Shown here in pieces: positions 16,947 through 26,022 of a stretch of 64,000 nt of DNA; the first letter of the stretch is position 1, and every line of letters begins with the position of its first letter. The DNA comes from Sulfitobacter noctilucae (GTDB taxonomy: Bacteria > Pseudomonadota > Alphaproteobacteria > Rhodobacterales > Rhodobacteraceae). Below the pieces are notes generated by a model. It ran no database searches. It had not been told where the DNA came from and saw only the letters and a list, made by a program, of their open reading frames with translations. The stretch spans positions 62,001-126,000 of the forward strand of contig NZ_JASC01000001.1 in NCBI RefSeq assembly GCF_000622365.1, written 5' to 3'. A program made the position numbers and the translations under genes.

Positions 16947-17465
16947 ATGGGTGGTCCAAGCGGAGCCGGTATTTCGACCGGTGACATCATCAACCTAGGC
17001 AAGACTGCTTGGGGCATCGTTAAAGATGGACGCCCTACGTCTGAATCAAAATCAGCCTATTGCAACGCGGTTCCGAAAACGATCCCGATCTCTGAAATTC
17101 GCGGTTGGCGCAGAAATACCGGATCGTGGACGTTCAACGTGTTGAATGGCTGGGGCATGGATGCTGTGACCTGTCGCTTTCATCTTGATTACGAATTCGC
17201 TGGCTGTACCGAGGACATGCCGGATGCGAAATTTCTGACAAACGTGCGTGTGACGGTCGGGAGTTGCTCTGTCGCATGGGGTGCGCAGTTTGGTGCGGAT
17301 GCAACATTGGCGGGCCGCCCGACTTTCTCAGGAGGAGCGGAAAGCCCTGTATCGCGCCTATCCCTCAATGTTGTGTGCCGTTTAAATAATGAAATCAATT
17401 CGATCGTTTATACGTATCGTTTGAACATAGACGGTACTGGCAGATGGGATGGTCGAGGAGGTTAG
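16947..17465 (+). CDS. Unknown beta-rich protein, second gene of cassette
   Basis: 172 residues. It begins MGGPSGAGISTGDIINLGKT and continues AWGIVKDGRP: a Gly-rich start followed by a short amphipathic helix, not a signal peptide. From residue 40 on, alternating hydrophobic residues, Trp and Gly (ISEIRGWRRNTGSWTFNVLN) and four Cys suggest a beta-sandwich-like domain; several segments read as strands (FLTNVRVTVGSCSVAWGAQF, IVYTYRLNIDGTG). I do not recognise a family. Tight packing with its neighbours (7 and 2 bases) implies co-translation and joint function. Confidence 0.7.
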   Translation: MGGPSGAGISTGDIINLGKTAWGIVKDGRPTSESKSAYCNAVPKTIPISEIRGWRRNTGSWTFNVLNGWGMDAVTCRFHLDYEFAGCTEDMPDAKFLTNVRVTVGSCSVAWGAQFGADATLAGRPTFSGGAESPVSRLSLNVVCRLNNEINSIVYTYRLNIDGTGRWDGRGG

Positions 17466-17467
17466 CA

Positions 17468-18103
17468 GTGATCTCGTTTGATGATGAACGGTTCATCGAA
17501 GACCTGTCAGAAATCCAAAAACGCTACCTGAATTTGTCGCGAAGGTGCGAGATGTATCGCGCGGCCCTTGAGTCTCCAGACAAGTGGGCCGTTCCCAATA
17601 TCGAAACGAAAGACGGCCAGTTTCAGTACATCCCTTTCGATCTAGAAGGGCTGGCAGACATTTTTATGGATCTGGCTGACACTTTACCTGACGACCCCGA
17701 CTTCAGTCATTCAAGGCAGCCCATCCGGCCGCTTTCCCTTGTTGAGGTTGGATGCGGCATCGGGCGCAACCTCAACCTGTTCCGCAGTCAGGAAATGATC
17801 CCCCTGTCCAAGATCGTGGGCTTTGACATTGTGCCTGAATATATTGATGTCGCGCGCCGCATATACGGATTCGGCAATAATGCGTTTGTTCAGGATGCGA
17901 TGACGTTTGAATACACAGGTTTTGACCTGATCTTTTTCTATCGGCCATTTTCAGATGACGCGCTTGAGGCGGCTTTCGAAGAAAAGCTGATGGCAAGCGC
18001 GAAACCGGGGTCTGTCATTTTGGGCCTGAACACAGAAACCCTGCACACTTCACGCCTTGTGGCCGAATTTGGCACAACCGGCAATTGCTACAAGAAGCTT
18101 TAG
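17468..18103 (+). CDS. SAM-dependent methyltransferase-like protein, third gene of cassette
   Basis: 211 residues from GTG 17468, selected because GAGGAGG lies six bases upstream; an ATG at 17444 is inside the preceding gene. Residues 1-80 form an unusual helical N-terminal region (ERFIEDLSEIQKRYLNLSRR...). A Rossmann methyltransferase core follows: motif I SLVEVGCGIGRNLNLF (about 92-106), acidic post-I IVGFDIVPEYIDVARRIYG, then VQDAMTFEYTGFDLIFFYRPF and KPGSVILGLN. No NPPY/DPPY motif is present, so it is probably not an adenine DNA methyltransferase. The target is unknown; a cassette partner is an obvious candidate. It converges on the RluA-type gene with a 4-base overlap. Confidence 0.75.
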   Translation: MISFDDERFIEDLSEIQKRYLNLSRRCEMYRAALESPDKWAVPNIETKDGQFQYIPFDLEGLADIFMDLADTLPDDPDFSHSRQPIRPLSLVEVGCGIGRNLNLFRSQEMIPLSKIVGFDIVPEYIDVARRIYGFGNNAFVQDAMTFEYTGFDLIFFYRPFSDDALEAAFEEKLMASAKPGSVILGLNTETLHTSRLVAEFGTTGNCYKKL

Positions 18104-18747
18104 AAAGGTGCCTTTGATCTAATCTTGATCGACCGTCCGCCCTGGGGGTGTTTGAAGCGCAGTTCTTCGGAGTGCAGCATCAAGCGAGGATAATCGCGGG
18201 CCGGGCCTTTGGCATAGAACGGATCGCCCAGAATAGGATGGCCCAGCGCCAGCATATGTACCCGCAGCTGGTGGCTGCGCCCGGTTTTGGGGTGCATGCG
18301 GATGCGGGATGTATCGCCTTCGTTCTTGATCAGCTTCCATTCGGTCTGCGCTGGTTTGCCGGTTTCATGGCACACCATTTGCAGCGGGCGGTTGGGCCAA
18401 TCCACGATCAATGGCAGATCAATTTCGCCCGAAGGTTGATCCGGCACGCCCCAGACCCGCGCGACATAGGTCTTGCGGGTCATGCGCTTTTCAAACTGCA
18501 GGCCGAGATGTCGCTGGGCATAGGGCGTCTGGGCAAAGATCATAACGCCGGATGTATCCCGGTCCAGCCGGTGCACCAGCAGGGCCTGGGGGAACACCGC
18601 TTGTATCCGGGTAATCAAGCAATCGGCAAGATCCGGACCTTTGCCCGGCACACTGAGCAAACCGGAGGGTTTATCGACCAGAAGCACCTCTGCGTCTTCG
18701 TGCAGCACGACAAGCGGGTTTTGGGGCGGGGAATACGTTGCGTCCAT
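18100..18747 (-). CDS. RluA-family pseudouridine synthase
   Basis: 215 residues from ATG 18747; upstream in-frame ATGs lie in unconserved sequence. The catalytic motif is LLVHRLDRDTSGVMIFA, with the nucleophilic Asp in RLDRDT. DKPSGLLSVPGKGPD, HPKTGRSHQLRVHM and HPILGDPFYAKGPARD complete the RluA signature. Short stand-alone catalytic domains without an S4 domain are like RluA, which modifies 23S rRNA position 746 and tRNA position 32; which RNA is modified here is not certain. Confidence 0.9.
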   Translation of the reverse strand: MDATYSPPQNPLVVLHEDAEVLLVDKPSGLLSVPGKGPDLADCLITRIQAVFPQALLVHRLDRDTSGVMIFAQTPYAQRHLGLQFEKRMTRKTYVARVWGVPDQPSGEIDLPLIVDWPNRPLQMVCHETGKPAQTEWKLIKNEGDTSRIRMHPKTGRSHQLRVHMLALGHPILGDPFYAKGPARDYPRLMLHSEELRFKHPQGGRSIKIRSKAPF

Positions 18748-18823
18748 GCGAAGCGTCGTCACAGAACTGGGCTGGGTTTTCAAGAGACCTCGTGCCAGTC
18801 TTTGCCAAGCAAAGGAGGAAACC

Positions 18824-19234
18824 ATGCATCCCACAATTCAGAAATTCCACGATACTGTGCTGGCTCACAACCACGACGCCGTACCGGCCCTGATGGCCGA
18901 AGACGTGCGGTTCAGCCCCCCGACCTATTGGGCTACATGGAATGGCCGCGAGGCTGTCTCGGCGGTCCTCGGCCATGTGAACGAGGTCTTTACCGATTTT
19001 ACCTATCGCCGCGTGATGGGCAGCGGCAACGACTGGGCGCTGGAGTTTCAGTGCAAGGTCAGCGGGCTGGACTGTGTGGGCGTTGATCTGATCACGCTGA
19101 ACGACGACGGCCTGATGCAGGACTTTGAAGTGGTGATGCGCCCGCACAAGACAATTGGCGCGCTGCGCGAGGCGATGAACGAGCGGGTCAAAACCGATGC
19201 GCGATTCCTCAAGTTCCGCGAGGCGCTGAGCTAG
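18824..19234 (+). CDS. NTF2-like (SnoaL-type) fold protein
   Basis: 136 residues from ATG 18824 behind AAAGGAGGAAACC. The pattern FHDTVLAHNHDAVPALMAEDVRFSPP, GREAVSAVLGHV and GVDLITLNDDGLMQDFEVVMRPHKT is the nuclear-transport-factor-2-like cone fold used by small hydrolases, isomerases and ligand-binding proteins. No catalytic residues can be assigned with confidence. It is a single gene between rluA-like (divergent) and rarD (convergent, 4-base gap). Confidence 0.85.
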   Translation: MHPTIQKFHDTVLAHNHDAVPALMAEDVRFSPPTYWATWNGREAVSAVLGHVNEVFTDFTYRRVMGSGNDWALEFQCKVSGLDCVGVDLITLNDDGLMQDFEVVMRPHKTIGALREAMNERVKTDARFLKFREALS

Positions 19235-19238
19235 ACGC

Positions 19239-20153
19239 TCAAGCGTGACGCATCTGGCGCAGCATTGAGATCGAATAGATCACCAATGCAGCCCAGATCA
19301 TCGGGAAGGCAATCATACGTGCAGTGCCGAACGCCTCGCCGAATACAAAGACCGCGACCAGAAAGATCAGCGTGGGTGCGATGTATTGCAGGATGCCGAT
19401 GGTCGAGAGCCGCAGCAGTTTGGCCCCGTTGGCGTAGAACATCAGGGGCACCGCCGTGACGACGCCACAGCCCAGCAAGAGCCATGTGTCGCGGTCAAAT
19501 CCCAAAGAGAAATGCGAGGTGCCGGCTGCGGTCAGGTAGGCGATATAGCCCAGCGCCGGGACTGACAGGATCAAGACTTCGAGCAGGAAGCCCTGATTGG
19601 GGCCGATGGGCAGGCTTTTCTTGGCAAGCGCGTAGAAGCCCCACGAAACCGTCAGCGCCAGCGACACCCAAGGGATGCGCCCGGCTTCGACCGTCAACAC
19701 GGTGACAGCGGCGGCAGCCAGCGCGATGGCGGCAAGCTGTGCGCGGCTGAGCCGCTCACCTAGAAACACTGCGGCCAAAAAGATGCTGAACAGCGGGTTT
19801 ATGTAATAACCCAATGCCGCGTCCAGAGCATGGCCCGACACGATCGCCCAAATGTAGACGCCCCAGTTGACGGAAATCAGCACCGCCGTGACGCAGGCCA
19901 TGGCCAGCATACGCGGATTGCGCAGCGCGTCGCGCAAAGCGGCGGTTCGGCGAATGGCGATCAGCACCACTGCTGCGATGGGAACGGACCAGATCACGCG
20001 GTGGGCCAACACCTCCAACACCGGGACGTGTGACATGATTTTCATGTAAAGCGGCAGGAACCCCCAAAGCCCGTAAGCCGCGAGGGCAAAGCACAATCCG
20101 GGTAGCGTGTCTTCGTTGGATTTGGGGGTAAGGGCGTTCTCTGGGCTGCGCAT
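19239..20153 (-). CDS. rarD: EamA-family permease, RarD type
   Basis: 304 residues with about ten hydrophobic helices in two EamA repeats. RarD-specific stretches are LCFALAAYGLWGFLPLYMKI, VLEVLAHRVIWSVPIA, NWGVYIWAI, ALGYYINPLFSIFLAAVFLGE and LMFYANGAKLLRLSTIGILQYI. RarD proteins are inner-membrane drug/metabolite transporters of uncertain substrate, first linked to chloramphenicol sensitivity. It lies downstream of the dehydrogenase operon in the same direction, 68 bp away; no terminator was seen in between. Confidence 0.9.
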   Translation of the reverse strand: MRSPENALTPKSNEDTLPGLCFALAAYGLWGFLPLYMKIMSHVPVLEVLAHRVIWSVPIAAVVLIAIRRTAALRDALRNPRMLAMACVTAVLISVNWGVYIWAIVSGHALDAALGYYINPLFSIFLAAVFLGERLSRAQLAAIALAAAAVTVLTVEAGRIPWVSLALTVSWGFYALAKKSLPIGPNQGFLLEVLILSVPALGYIAYLTAAGTSHFSLGFDRDTWLLLGCGVVTAVPLMFYANGAKLLRLSTIGILQYIAPTLIFLVAVFVFGEAFGTARMIAFPMIWAALVIYSISMLRQMRHA

Positions 20154-20221
20154 TCTGGTCTCCGTTCAGGCACAGGCCTAGGACATCTGGCCGCACCCTG
20201 AACAGCATTACTTTGTACCCG

Positions 20222-22669
20222 TTACACTTTCACCCGTTCGGACGTCGGATCGTACAAGGGCTTGATCGACGCCTCGGCTCGCACGCGTGTACCCGCCACG
20301 TCGATCTCGTAGCTTGACGCAAGCACCTGCGCCACGCTTTCGCCCTTGCAAGACACATAGCCCATGCCGACGGCACCGCCCAGCGCATGACCGTAAGCCC
20401 CCGAAGACAGATAGCCCACGATCTGCCCGTCCCGCAGCACCGGTTCATTATGATAGAGCAGCGGTTCGGGGTCGGTCAGTTTGAATTGCACCATGCGGGC
20501 ATTCAAACCTTCGTCCTTTTTGCGCAGGACCGCATCACGGCCGATAAAATCGGGCTTGTCGGATCTGACGGCAAAGCCGAGGCCCGCCTCAAGCACATGA
20601 TCCTCTGACGTAATATCATGACCGAAGTGTCGGAACCCTTTCTCGATGCGGCAAGTGTCCATCATATGCATCCCGCACAGCTTGAGATCAAATTCCGTGC
20701 CCGCTTCGGCGAGCACTTCGAATATATGCGGGGCTTGGTCGGCGCTGATGTAGATCTCCCATCCCAGTTCGCCGACATAGGTCACGCGGTGAACACGGGC
20801 CAATCCCATGCCGATCTCGATCTCTTGCGCAGTGCCGAAGGGGTTCGTGGCGTTCGAGAAATCGTTGGGCGAAACCGTTTGCAGCAGATCACGGGCGCGG
20901 GGGCCCATGATGGCCAGCACACCCTCGCCCGCCGTCACATCGGTGATGACCACATTGAAGTCCCCGAGATGACGACGCATCCATGTCTCATCGGCCAGCC
21001 GCGTGGCGGCAGGGGTGACGACCAGATAGGCCGTCTCACTCAGGCGGGTCACGGTCACATCCGCTTCGATCCCGCCGGTGCGGTTCAGGAACTGCGTATA
21101 GACGATTTTGCCCACCGGCACGTCATACTGCCCGCCGCCAATGTGGTTCAGGAAGGCGGTCGCATCGCGCCCTTCGACCCTAATTTTACCAAAGGACGAC
21201 ATATCGTACATGCCGACGTTTTCCCGCACCGCCATATGTTCGGCGGCCACGTTGTCAAAGAAGTTTTGCCGTCGCCAGGAGTAGCGGTATTCGCGCTCCT
21301 GTCCCTCGCGGGCAAACCAATTGGCGCGTTCCCAGCCTGCGAGCTCGCCCATGACAGCACCGCGCTCCAGCAGATGCTGGTGGAACGGCGTGCGGCGGAT
21401 ACCACGGGCCGTGGCCTTCTGGCGATAGGGGAAATGGTCGGCGTAAAGCAGGCCCAACGTCTCTGTGGATCGCTCCGCCAGATAGGTTTTGTTGCCCTGA
21501 AAGGGCTGCATCCGGTTGATGTCTACATCGCCCAGATCGAAAGGCTTTTCACCCGCGTCCATCCATTGCGACAGCGCCATACCCGCCCCGCCCGCCGATT
21601 GAATACCGATGGAGTTGAACCCTGCTGCGACCCAGACGTTGTCCATGTCGGGCGCAAGTCCAAGGTGGTAGGCATCGTCGGGGGTAAAGCTCTCCGGGCC
21701 ATTGAAGAATGTATGGATGCCCGCCTCGGCCAGCATGGGCATCCGGTTCACCGCGGCCTCCAAGATCGGCTCGAAATGATCGAAATCTTCGGGCAGTTGG
21801 TCAAATTCAAAACCATCGGGGATACCATTCAGCGCCCAGGGTTTCGAGCGTGGCTCGAACGCACCAAGCATCATTTTGCCCGCGTCTTCCTTGTAGTAGG
21901 CGCATTCGTCGGGCACGCGCAGGACCGGCAATTGGGTCAGCCCCTTGATCGGTTCCGAGACGATGTAGAAGTGCTCGCAGGCTTGCAGCGGCACGTTCAC
22001 GCCCAGCATGCGGCCCACCTCGTGGCCCCACATGCCCGCGCAGTTCACCACCATTTCGCAGGCGATGTGACCGCTCTCACCGCTCTCCTGCGTCCAGTCG
22101 ACACCAGTGATGCGGCGGCCCTCGCGGGTGACGCCGGTGACCTTAGTCCGCTCCAGCACCAGACCGCCGCGCTGGCGGGCACCCTTGGCCAGTGCCAGTG
22201 CGATGTTGGCGGGATCACCCTGCCCGTCCTTATCGAGATAGACAGCGCCCGTGACCCCTTCGATGTTCAGATGGGGGTACTTGGCCTTCACCTCATCGGG
22301 GCTGATCTCCTCGACATCGACGCCAAAGGCGCGGGCCATCGCCGCCTGACGGTAGATTTCCTCGCGCCGCTCGTCCGCCAGCGCGGCGGTGATCGACCCT
22401 ACCCGCTTGAAGCCTGTGGCGACCCCTGTCTCTGCTTCGAGATTGCCATAGAGCTCCTGTGAATACTTTGCCAGCTTGGTCATATTTGCCGTCGCGCGCA
22501 GTTGGGCAATCAACCCGGCAGCATGCCATGTGGTGCCGGAGGTCAGCTGTTTGCGCTCCAGCAGCACGACATCTTTCCACCCCAGTTTGGTCAGGTGGTA
22601 AGCGACCGAACAGCCGATGACGCCGCCACCGATGATGACGACACGCGCGTGGGTGGGGACGTTGGACAT
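20222..22669 (-). CDS. FAD/GcvT-domain dehydrogenase, dimethylglycine/sarcosine dehydrogenase type (paralogue 2)
   Basis: 815 residues. Residues 5-390 form a DAO-type FAD domain: ARVVIIGGGVIGCSVAYHL, then TSGTTWHAAG with His49 at the position that covalently binds FAD in mammalian dimethylglycine dehydrogenase. A FAO_M linker follows, then a GcvT tetrahydrofolate-binding domain (about 430-815, with VGELGWEIY and MDTCRIEKGFRHFG). Such enzymes demethylate N-methylated glycines and pass the one-carbon unit to tetrahydrofolate. It is the last gene of the operon. Its length equals that of the paralogue at 23565-26012, yet the sequences differ throughout, so it is an old duplication with likely different substrates. 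Confidence 0.92.
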   Translation of the reverse strand: MSNVPTHARVVIIGGGVIGCSVAYHLTKLGWKDVVLLERKQLTSGTTWHAAGLIAQLRATANMTKLAKYSQELYGNLEAETGVATGFKRVGSITAALADERREEIYRQAAMARAFGVDVEEISPDEVKAKYPHLNIEGVTGAVYLDKDGQGDPANIALALAKGARQRGGLVLERTKVTGVTREGRRITGVDWTQESGESGHIACEMVVNCAGMWGHEVGRMLGVNVPLQACEHFYIVSEPIKGLTQLPVLRVPDECAYYKEDAGKMMLGAFEPRSKPWALNGIPDGFEFDQLPEDFDHFEPILEAAVNRMPMLAEAGIHTFFNGPESFTPDDAYHLGLAPDMDNVWVAAGFNSIGIQSAGGAGMALSQWMDAGEKPFDLGDVDINRMQPFQGNKTYLAERSTETLGLLYADHFPYRQKATARGIRRTPFHQHLLERGAVMGELAGWERANWFAREGQEREYRYSWRRQNFFDNVAAEHMAVRENVGMYDMSSFGKIRVEGRDATAFLNHIGGGQYDVPVGKIVYTQFLNRTGGIEADVTVTRLSETAYLVVTPAATRLADETWMRRHLGDFNVVITDVTAGEGVLAIMGPRARDLLQTVSPNDFSNATNPFGTAQEIEIGMGLARVHRVTYVGELGWEIYISADQAPHIFEVLAEAGTEFDLKLCGMHMMDTCRIEKGFRHFGHDITSEDHVLEAGLGFAVRSDKPDFIGRDAVLRKKDEGLNARMVQFKLTDPEPLLYHNEPVLRDGQIVGYLSSGAYGHALGGAVGMGYVSCKGESVAQVLASSYEIDVAGTRVRAEASIKPLYDPTSERVKV

Positions 22670-22686
22670 GCCCGAATTCCTTTGGA

Positions 22687-23568
22687 CTAGACGATGGTGT
22701 GACCCGCAGCTTTCAGGCGGCGGGCGATTTCGGCGATATGCGCTGGCGAGACTTCACAGCAGCCGCCGACGATGGTGGCCCCTGCATCGACCCAGCCCAT
22801 GATGTGATCAGCGTAATTTTCAGGCGTGAAATCCCGGCGCGTGGACAGGGCGTCAACCGTGGGTTTGTCTTTCAGGAAACCTTCGGTGATCTTTTCGAAC
22901 CCGTTTGCATAACCGCCGTACGGCAGGCCGCTTTTGGCAAGGATCGGCATGGCTTGCAGCACCGCTTCGGGAGAGGAGCAATTGACGAGGACCGCTGCCG
23001 CCGCCGCTTTGGCCAAGGGCAGGGCATCGACCAGTGGCTCGCCAGAGCGCAGTTTGGTGCCGTCGGTGTCCTGCACGCTGAAGGCGATCCAAATGGGTTT
23101 GCCGCCCGCCGCCGCACCGCGCAGCACGCTTTCGGCATGGGTGACGGAAACAACGGTTTCACAGATCAGCAGATCGCAGGACGGGCCGATCCTTTGTGCG
23201 ATCTCGGCATAGACGGGCGCACCCTCGTCTGCACTCGGATGCAGGTCAGGGCGGTAGGAGGCGATAAGCGGGCCGATGGCACCGGCGATGCGGGGTGCAT
23301 CGCTCATCCGGGCTTCGGCGATGGCCATCGTCAATAGATCAAGAAAGCGTTCCTTAAGCGGCGTGTCGGCCAGCCGGTCGCGGTGGGTGGCATAGGTATT
23401 GGCAGTGGCAATCGTCGCCCCGGCAGTCGTGAAATCGCGGTGGACCTGCGACACGAGGCCGGGGTGATCCACCATGATCTGCGTCGACCAAAGGGCCGTT
23501 GGCTTACCCGGCACGCGCGAGACAAGCTCTTGCCCCATGCCGCCGTCCAATAGGGTGATGTTGCTCAT
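22687..23568 (-). CDS. Homocysteine S-methyltransferase family protein
   Basis: 293 residues from ATG 23568. It shares ATGA with the end of the upstream dehydrogenase gene. LLDGGMGQEL opens the TIM barrel; the zinc site is visible as VLVNCSSPEAV (about residue 207) and VGGCCEVSPAHI (about 276), giving the three Cys ligands. Family members transfer a methyl group from betaine, S-methylmethionine or similar donors to homocysteine. Flanked by two demethylating dehydrogenases, a betaine- or related methylamine-dependent reaction is the natural guess, but the donor is not shown by the sequence. Confidence 0.9.
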   Translation of the reverse strand: MSNITLLDGGMGQELVSRVPGKPTALWSTQIMVDHPGLVSQVHRDFTTAGATIATANTYATHRDRLADTPLKERFLDLLTMAIAEARMSDAPRIAGAIGPLIASYRPDLHPSADEGAPVYAEIAQRIGPSCDLLICETVVSVTHAESVLRGAAAGGKPIWIAFSVQDTDGTKLRSGEPLVDALPLAKAAAAAVLVNCSSPEAVLQAMPILAKSGLPYGGYANGFEKITEGFLKDKPTVDALSTRRDFTPENYADHIMGWVDAGATIVGGCCEVSPAHIAEIARRLKAAGHTIV

Positions 23569-26012
23569 GCACGCAGTCTTTCGTTGTCTGGATCCCAGAG
23601 GGGTTGATCGGGCTGTACTGTCGCCTTGCACATATTGCCAAAGATGTTGATCTCAACCTCTGTTCCGGGCTGCGCCAGATCAGCGCGTAGCGTGCCCAGT
23701 GCGATGGATTTCCCCACCCGGTAGCCCCAATCTCCCGAGGTGGTTTCGCCTACCACCTCGCCCTTGTGCCAGACCGTCGACATATAGGGGGCATCCTGAT
23801 CGCCCGCATCGACAGTCATGGTAACAAAACGTTTCTTGATGCCCGCCTGCTGTTCCGCCTGCAACGCCGCCTTGCCTGGGAAGTCCTGCGGCTTGTCGAA
23901 TTTGATAAACCGGTCCAGCCCTGCTTCAAGCAGGGAATAGTCGGTCGATAAATCGCCCTTCCACGCGCGATAGCCCTTTTCAATGCGCATGGAATTCAAG
24001 GCAAACATCCCGAAGGGTTTGGCCCCCGCACCAATCACAGCGTCGTAAAGCGCGGGAATATCCGCGTTCGCGGCATGGATTTCCCACCCCAGTTCACCGG
24101 CGAAAGAAACCCGCGCCAAAGCGCAGCCCGTACCGCCGACTTTGGCAGGCTGGGTCGAAAGCCAAGAGGCCCCCAGGTCGGCTTCGGTACCCAGCACTTC
24201 GAACAATTCCCGCGATTTGGGGCCCGTGACGATCAGTGTCGAGTATTCCGTCGTGTGATCGGTCAGGCTCAGCCCCTCGGGCAGGTTTTTATTGAGCAGT
24301 TCAAAATCGTGCCATTGCGCAAGCGCGGCGGTGATCAGGGTGAATTGATCCTCCCCGTGGCGCATCACCGACATCTCGGTCAGGATGCGGCCGCGACTGT
24401 CCGGAAAATAGGCAAGGTTCATCCGGCCTGCTTTGGGCAATGCCCCCGCGATACGGCTCCGCAGCCATTCGGCGGCACCTTCTCCACTGAGGTTGAAGCG
24501 TGAGAAACCGGGCAGATCCAACACACCGACACCATCGCGCACGGCCTCGACTTCTTCCTTTACGCGGATCGACCAAGGACCGTTGCGGTCCCAAGTCTGG
24601 GTCGCCTCTTCGGAGGTGTCATCGCCGTCTTTCGCAAACCAGTTGGCGCGTTCCCAGCCGTTGTAGGCCCCCATCTGCCCGCCTGCCGCGATGATACGGT
24701 CATGCACGGGCGACAGTTTCTTGTTCCGTCCGGCAGGCCACGCATGGTGCGGGAAGTGCATGGCGTATTCGTGGCCGTAGGTCTCCAGCGCCTTGGCAAG
24801 GCAGTGATCGTGATCGGTGTAGTCCGTGTATCGGCGCGGATCGACGGCCCACATGTCCAGTTCGGTTTCACCGTGCATGATCCATTCCGACAGGACTTTG
24901 CCCGCCCCGCCGCCCTGCGCGATGCCGAAGGTAAACGAATGACCTTCGAAGGCGTTCCTCACACCCGGCATCGGGCCGATCATCGGCAGGCCGTCGGGGG
25001 CGTATGGAATGGGGCCGTTGATGTTGCGGCCAACGCCTGCTGTGCCAAGGGCCGGCACACGTTCCATCGCGTCCTCGATATAGAATTCGAGGCGCTCCAG
25101 ATCGTCGGGGTAAAGCTGGAAACTGAAGTCTTCAGGCATCGGATCGTCCGGTTTGACCCAGGCTGCCTGACAGTTGCGCTCATAGGGGCCGAGGTTCAGG
25201 CCGTATTTGTCCTGACGCAAGTAGTAGCTGACATCCACGTCGCGGATCATCGGCATCTTATGCCCTTTTTCCTTGGTCCATGCCTCAAGCTCGGCGATTG
25301 GCTCTGTCAGGAAGTACTGGTGGGACATGGTCACCATTGGCACGGTACGCCCGCCAAAGGGTTTGAACATTTCGCCCACCCGCTGGGCATAATACCCCGC
25401 ACAGTTGACCACGAATTCGCAGCGGATCTCGCCTTTTTCGGTTTTAACGATCCACTCGTCGCCATCCCGGTCTACACCTGTCACAGGGCAGAACCGTTCA
25501 ATCCGCCCGCCCGCGTCGCGCGCACCTTTTGCCAACGCTTGGGTCAGCTGAGCCGGGTCAATGTCTCCGTCAAGCGGATCCCAAAGGCCACCGGCAAGAG
25601 AATGGGTTTGCATAAACGGGTTGTGCTCTGCGAGTTCCGCTGGCGTACAGATGTCCATCTGCAAACCCTGGTAGCGCCCCATCGAAGCGACCCTTTCGAA
25701 TTCCTGCATCCGCTCTTTGCTATGGGCCAGACGGAGCGCGCCTGTCACGTGGTAGTTCATCGGATAGTCGACGTCTTCGCCCAGCGTGCGGTACATGGCC
25801 GCCGAGTAGCGCTGCATGTTCATGACCGCCCATGAGCCAGCGAAGTTTGGAACGTTTCCCGCAGCGTGCCAGGTGGAGCCAGCGGTCAGTTCGTTTTTCT
25901 CGACCAGAATGCAGTCTTTCCAGCCCGCTTTGGCAAGGTGGTAGAGCGTTGACGTGCCAACGACACCGCCGCCGATGATGACCACACGGGCCGTTGATGG
26001 GAAATCAGCCAT
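23565..26012 (-). CDS. FAD/GcvT-domain dehydrogenase, dimethylglycine/sarcosine dehydrogenase type (paralogue 1)
   Basis: 815 residues from ATG 26012; the in-frame extension upstream is low-complexity and overlaps gfa. The FAD domain has ARVVIIGGGVVGTSTLYHLA and TAGSTWHAAG (His49, the predicted covalent FAD ligand). The middle carries VVNCAGYYAQRVGEMF and HSFTFGIAQGGGAGKVLSEW. The C-terminal GcvT domain has GELGWEIHAAN and NSMRIEKGYRAWKGDLSTD. It is expected to oxidise an N-methyl group, releasing formaldehyde or 5,10-methylene-tetrahydrofolate. It sits 10 bases after gfa, which fits a formaldehyde-linked role. Confidence 0.92.
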   Translation of the reverse strand: MADFPSTARVVIIGGGVVGTSTLYHLAKAGWKDCILVEKNELTAGSTWHAAGNVPNFAGSWAVMNMQRYSAAMYRTLGEDVDYPMNYHVTGALRLAHSKERMQEFERVASMGRYQGLQMDICTPAELAEHNPFMQTHSLAGGLWDPLDGDIDPAQLTQALAKGARDAGGRIERFCPVTGVDRDGDEWIVKTEKGEIRCEFVVNCAGYYAQRVGEMFKPFGGRTVPMVTMSHQYFLTEPIAELEAWTKEKGHKMPMIRDVDVSYYLRQDKYGLNLGPYERNCQAAWVKPDDPMPEDFSFQLYPDDLERLEFYIEDAMERVPALGTAGVGRNINGPIPYAPDGLPMIGPMPGVRNAFEGHSFTFGIAQGGGAGKVLSEWIMHGETELDMWAVDPRRYTDYTDHDHCLAKALETYGHEYAMHFPHHAWPAGRNKKLSPVHDRIIAAGGQMGAYNGWERANWFAKDGDDTSEEATQTWDRNGPWSIRVKEEVEAVRDGVGVLDLPGFSRFNLSGEGAAEWLRSRIAGALPKAGRMNLAYFPDSRGRILTEMSVMRHGEDQFTLITAALAQWHDFELLNKNLPEGLSLTDHTTEYSTLIVTGPKSRELFEVLGTEADLGASWLSTQPAKVGGTGCALARVSFAGELGWEIHAANADIPALYDAVIGAGAKPFGMFALNSMRIEKGYRAWKGDLSTDYSLLEAGLDRFIKFDKPQDFPGKAALQAEQQAGIKKRFVTMTVDAGDQDAPYMSTVWHKGEVVGETTSGDWGYRVGKSIALGTLRADLAQPGTEVEINIFGNMCKATVQPDQPLWDPDNERLRA

Positions 26013-26022
26013 TGTTCTGCTC

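Noticed and set aside
20618..22462. 614-codon open frame on the plus strand
   Set aside because: It lies antisense to the conserved FAD/GcvT dehydrogenase gene, has no family pattern and follows the codon-position GC bias of the opposite strand.
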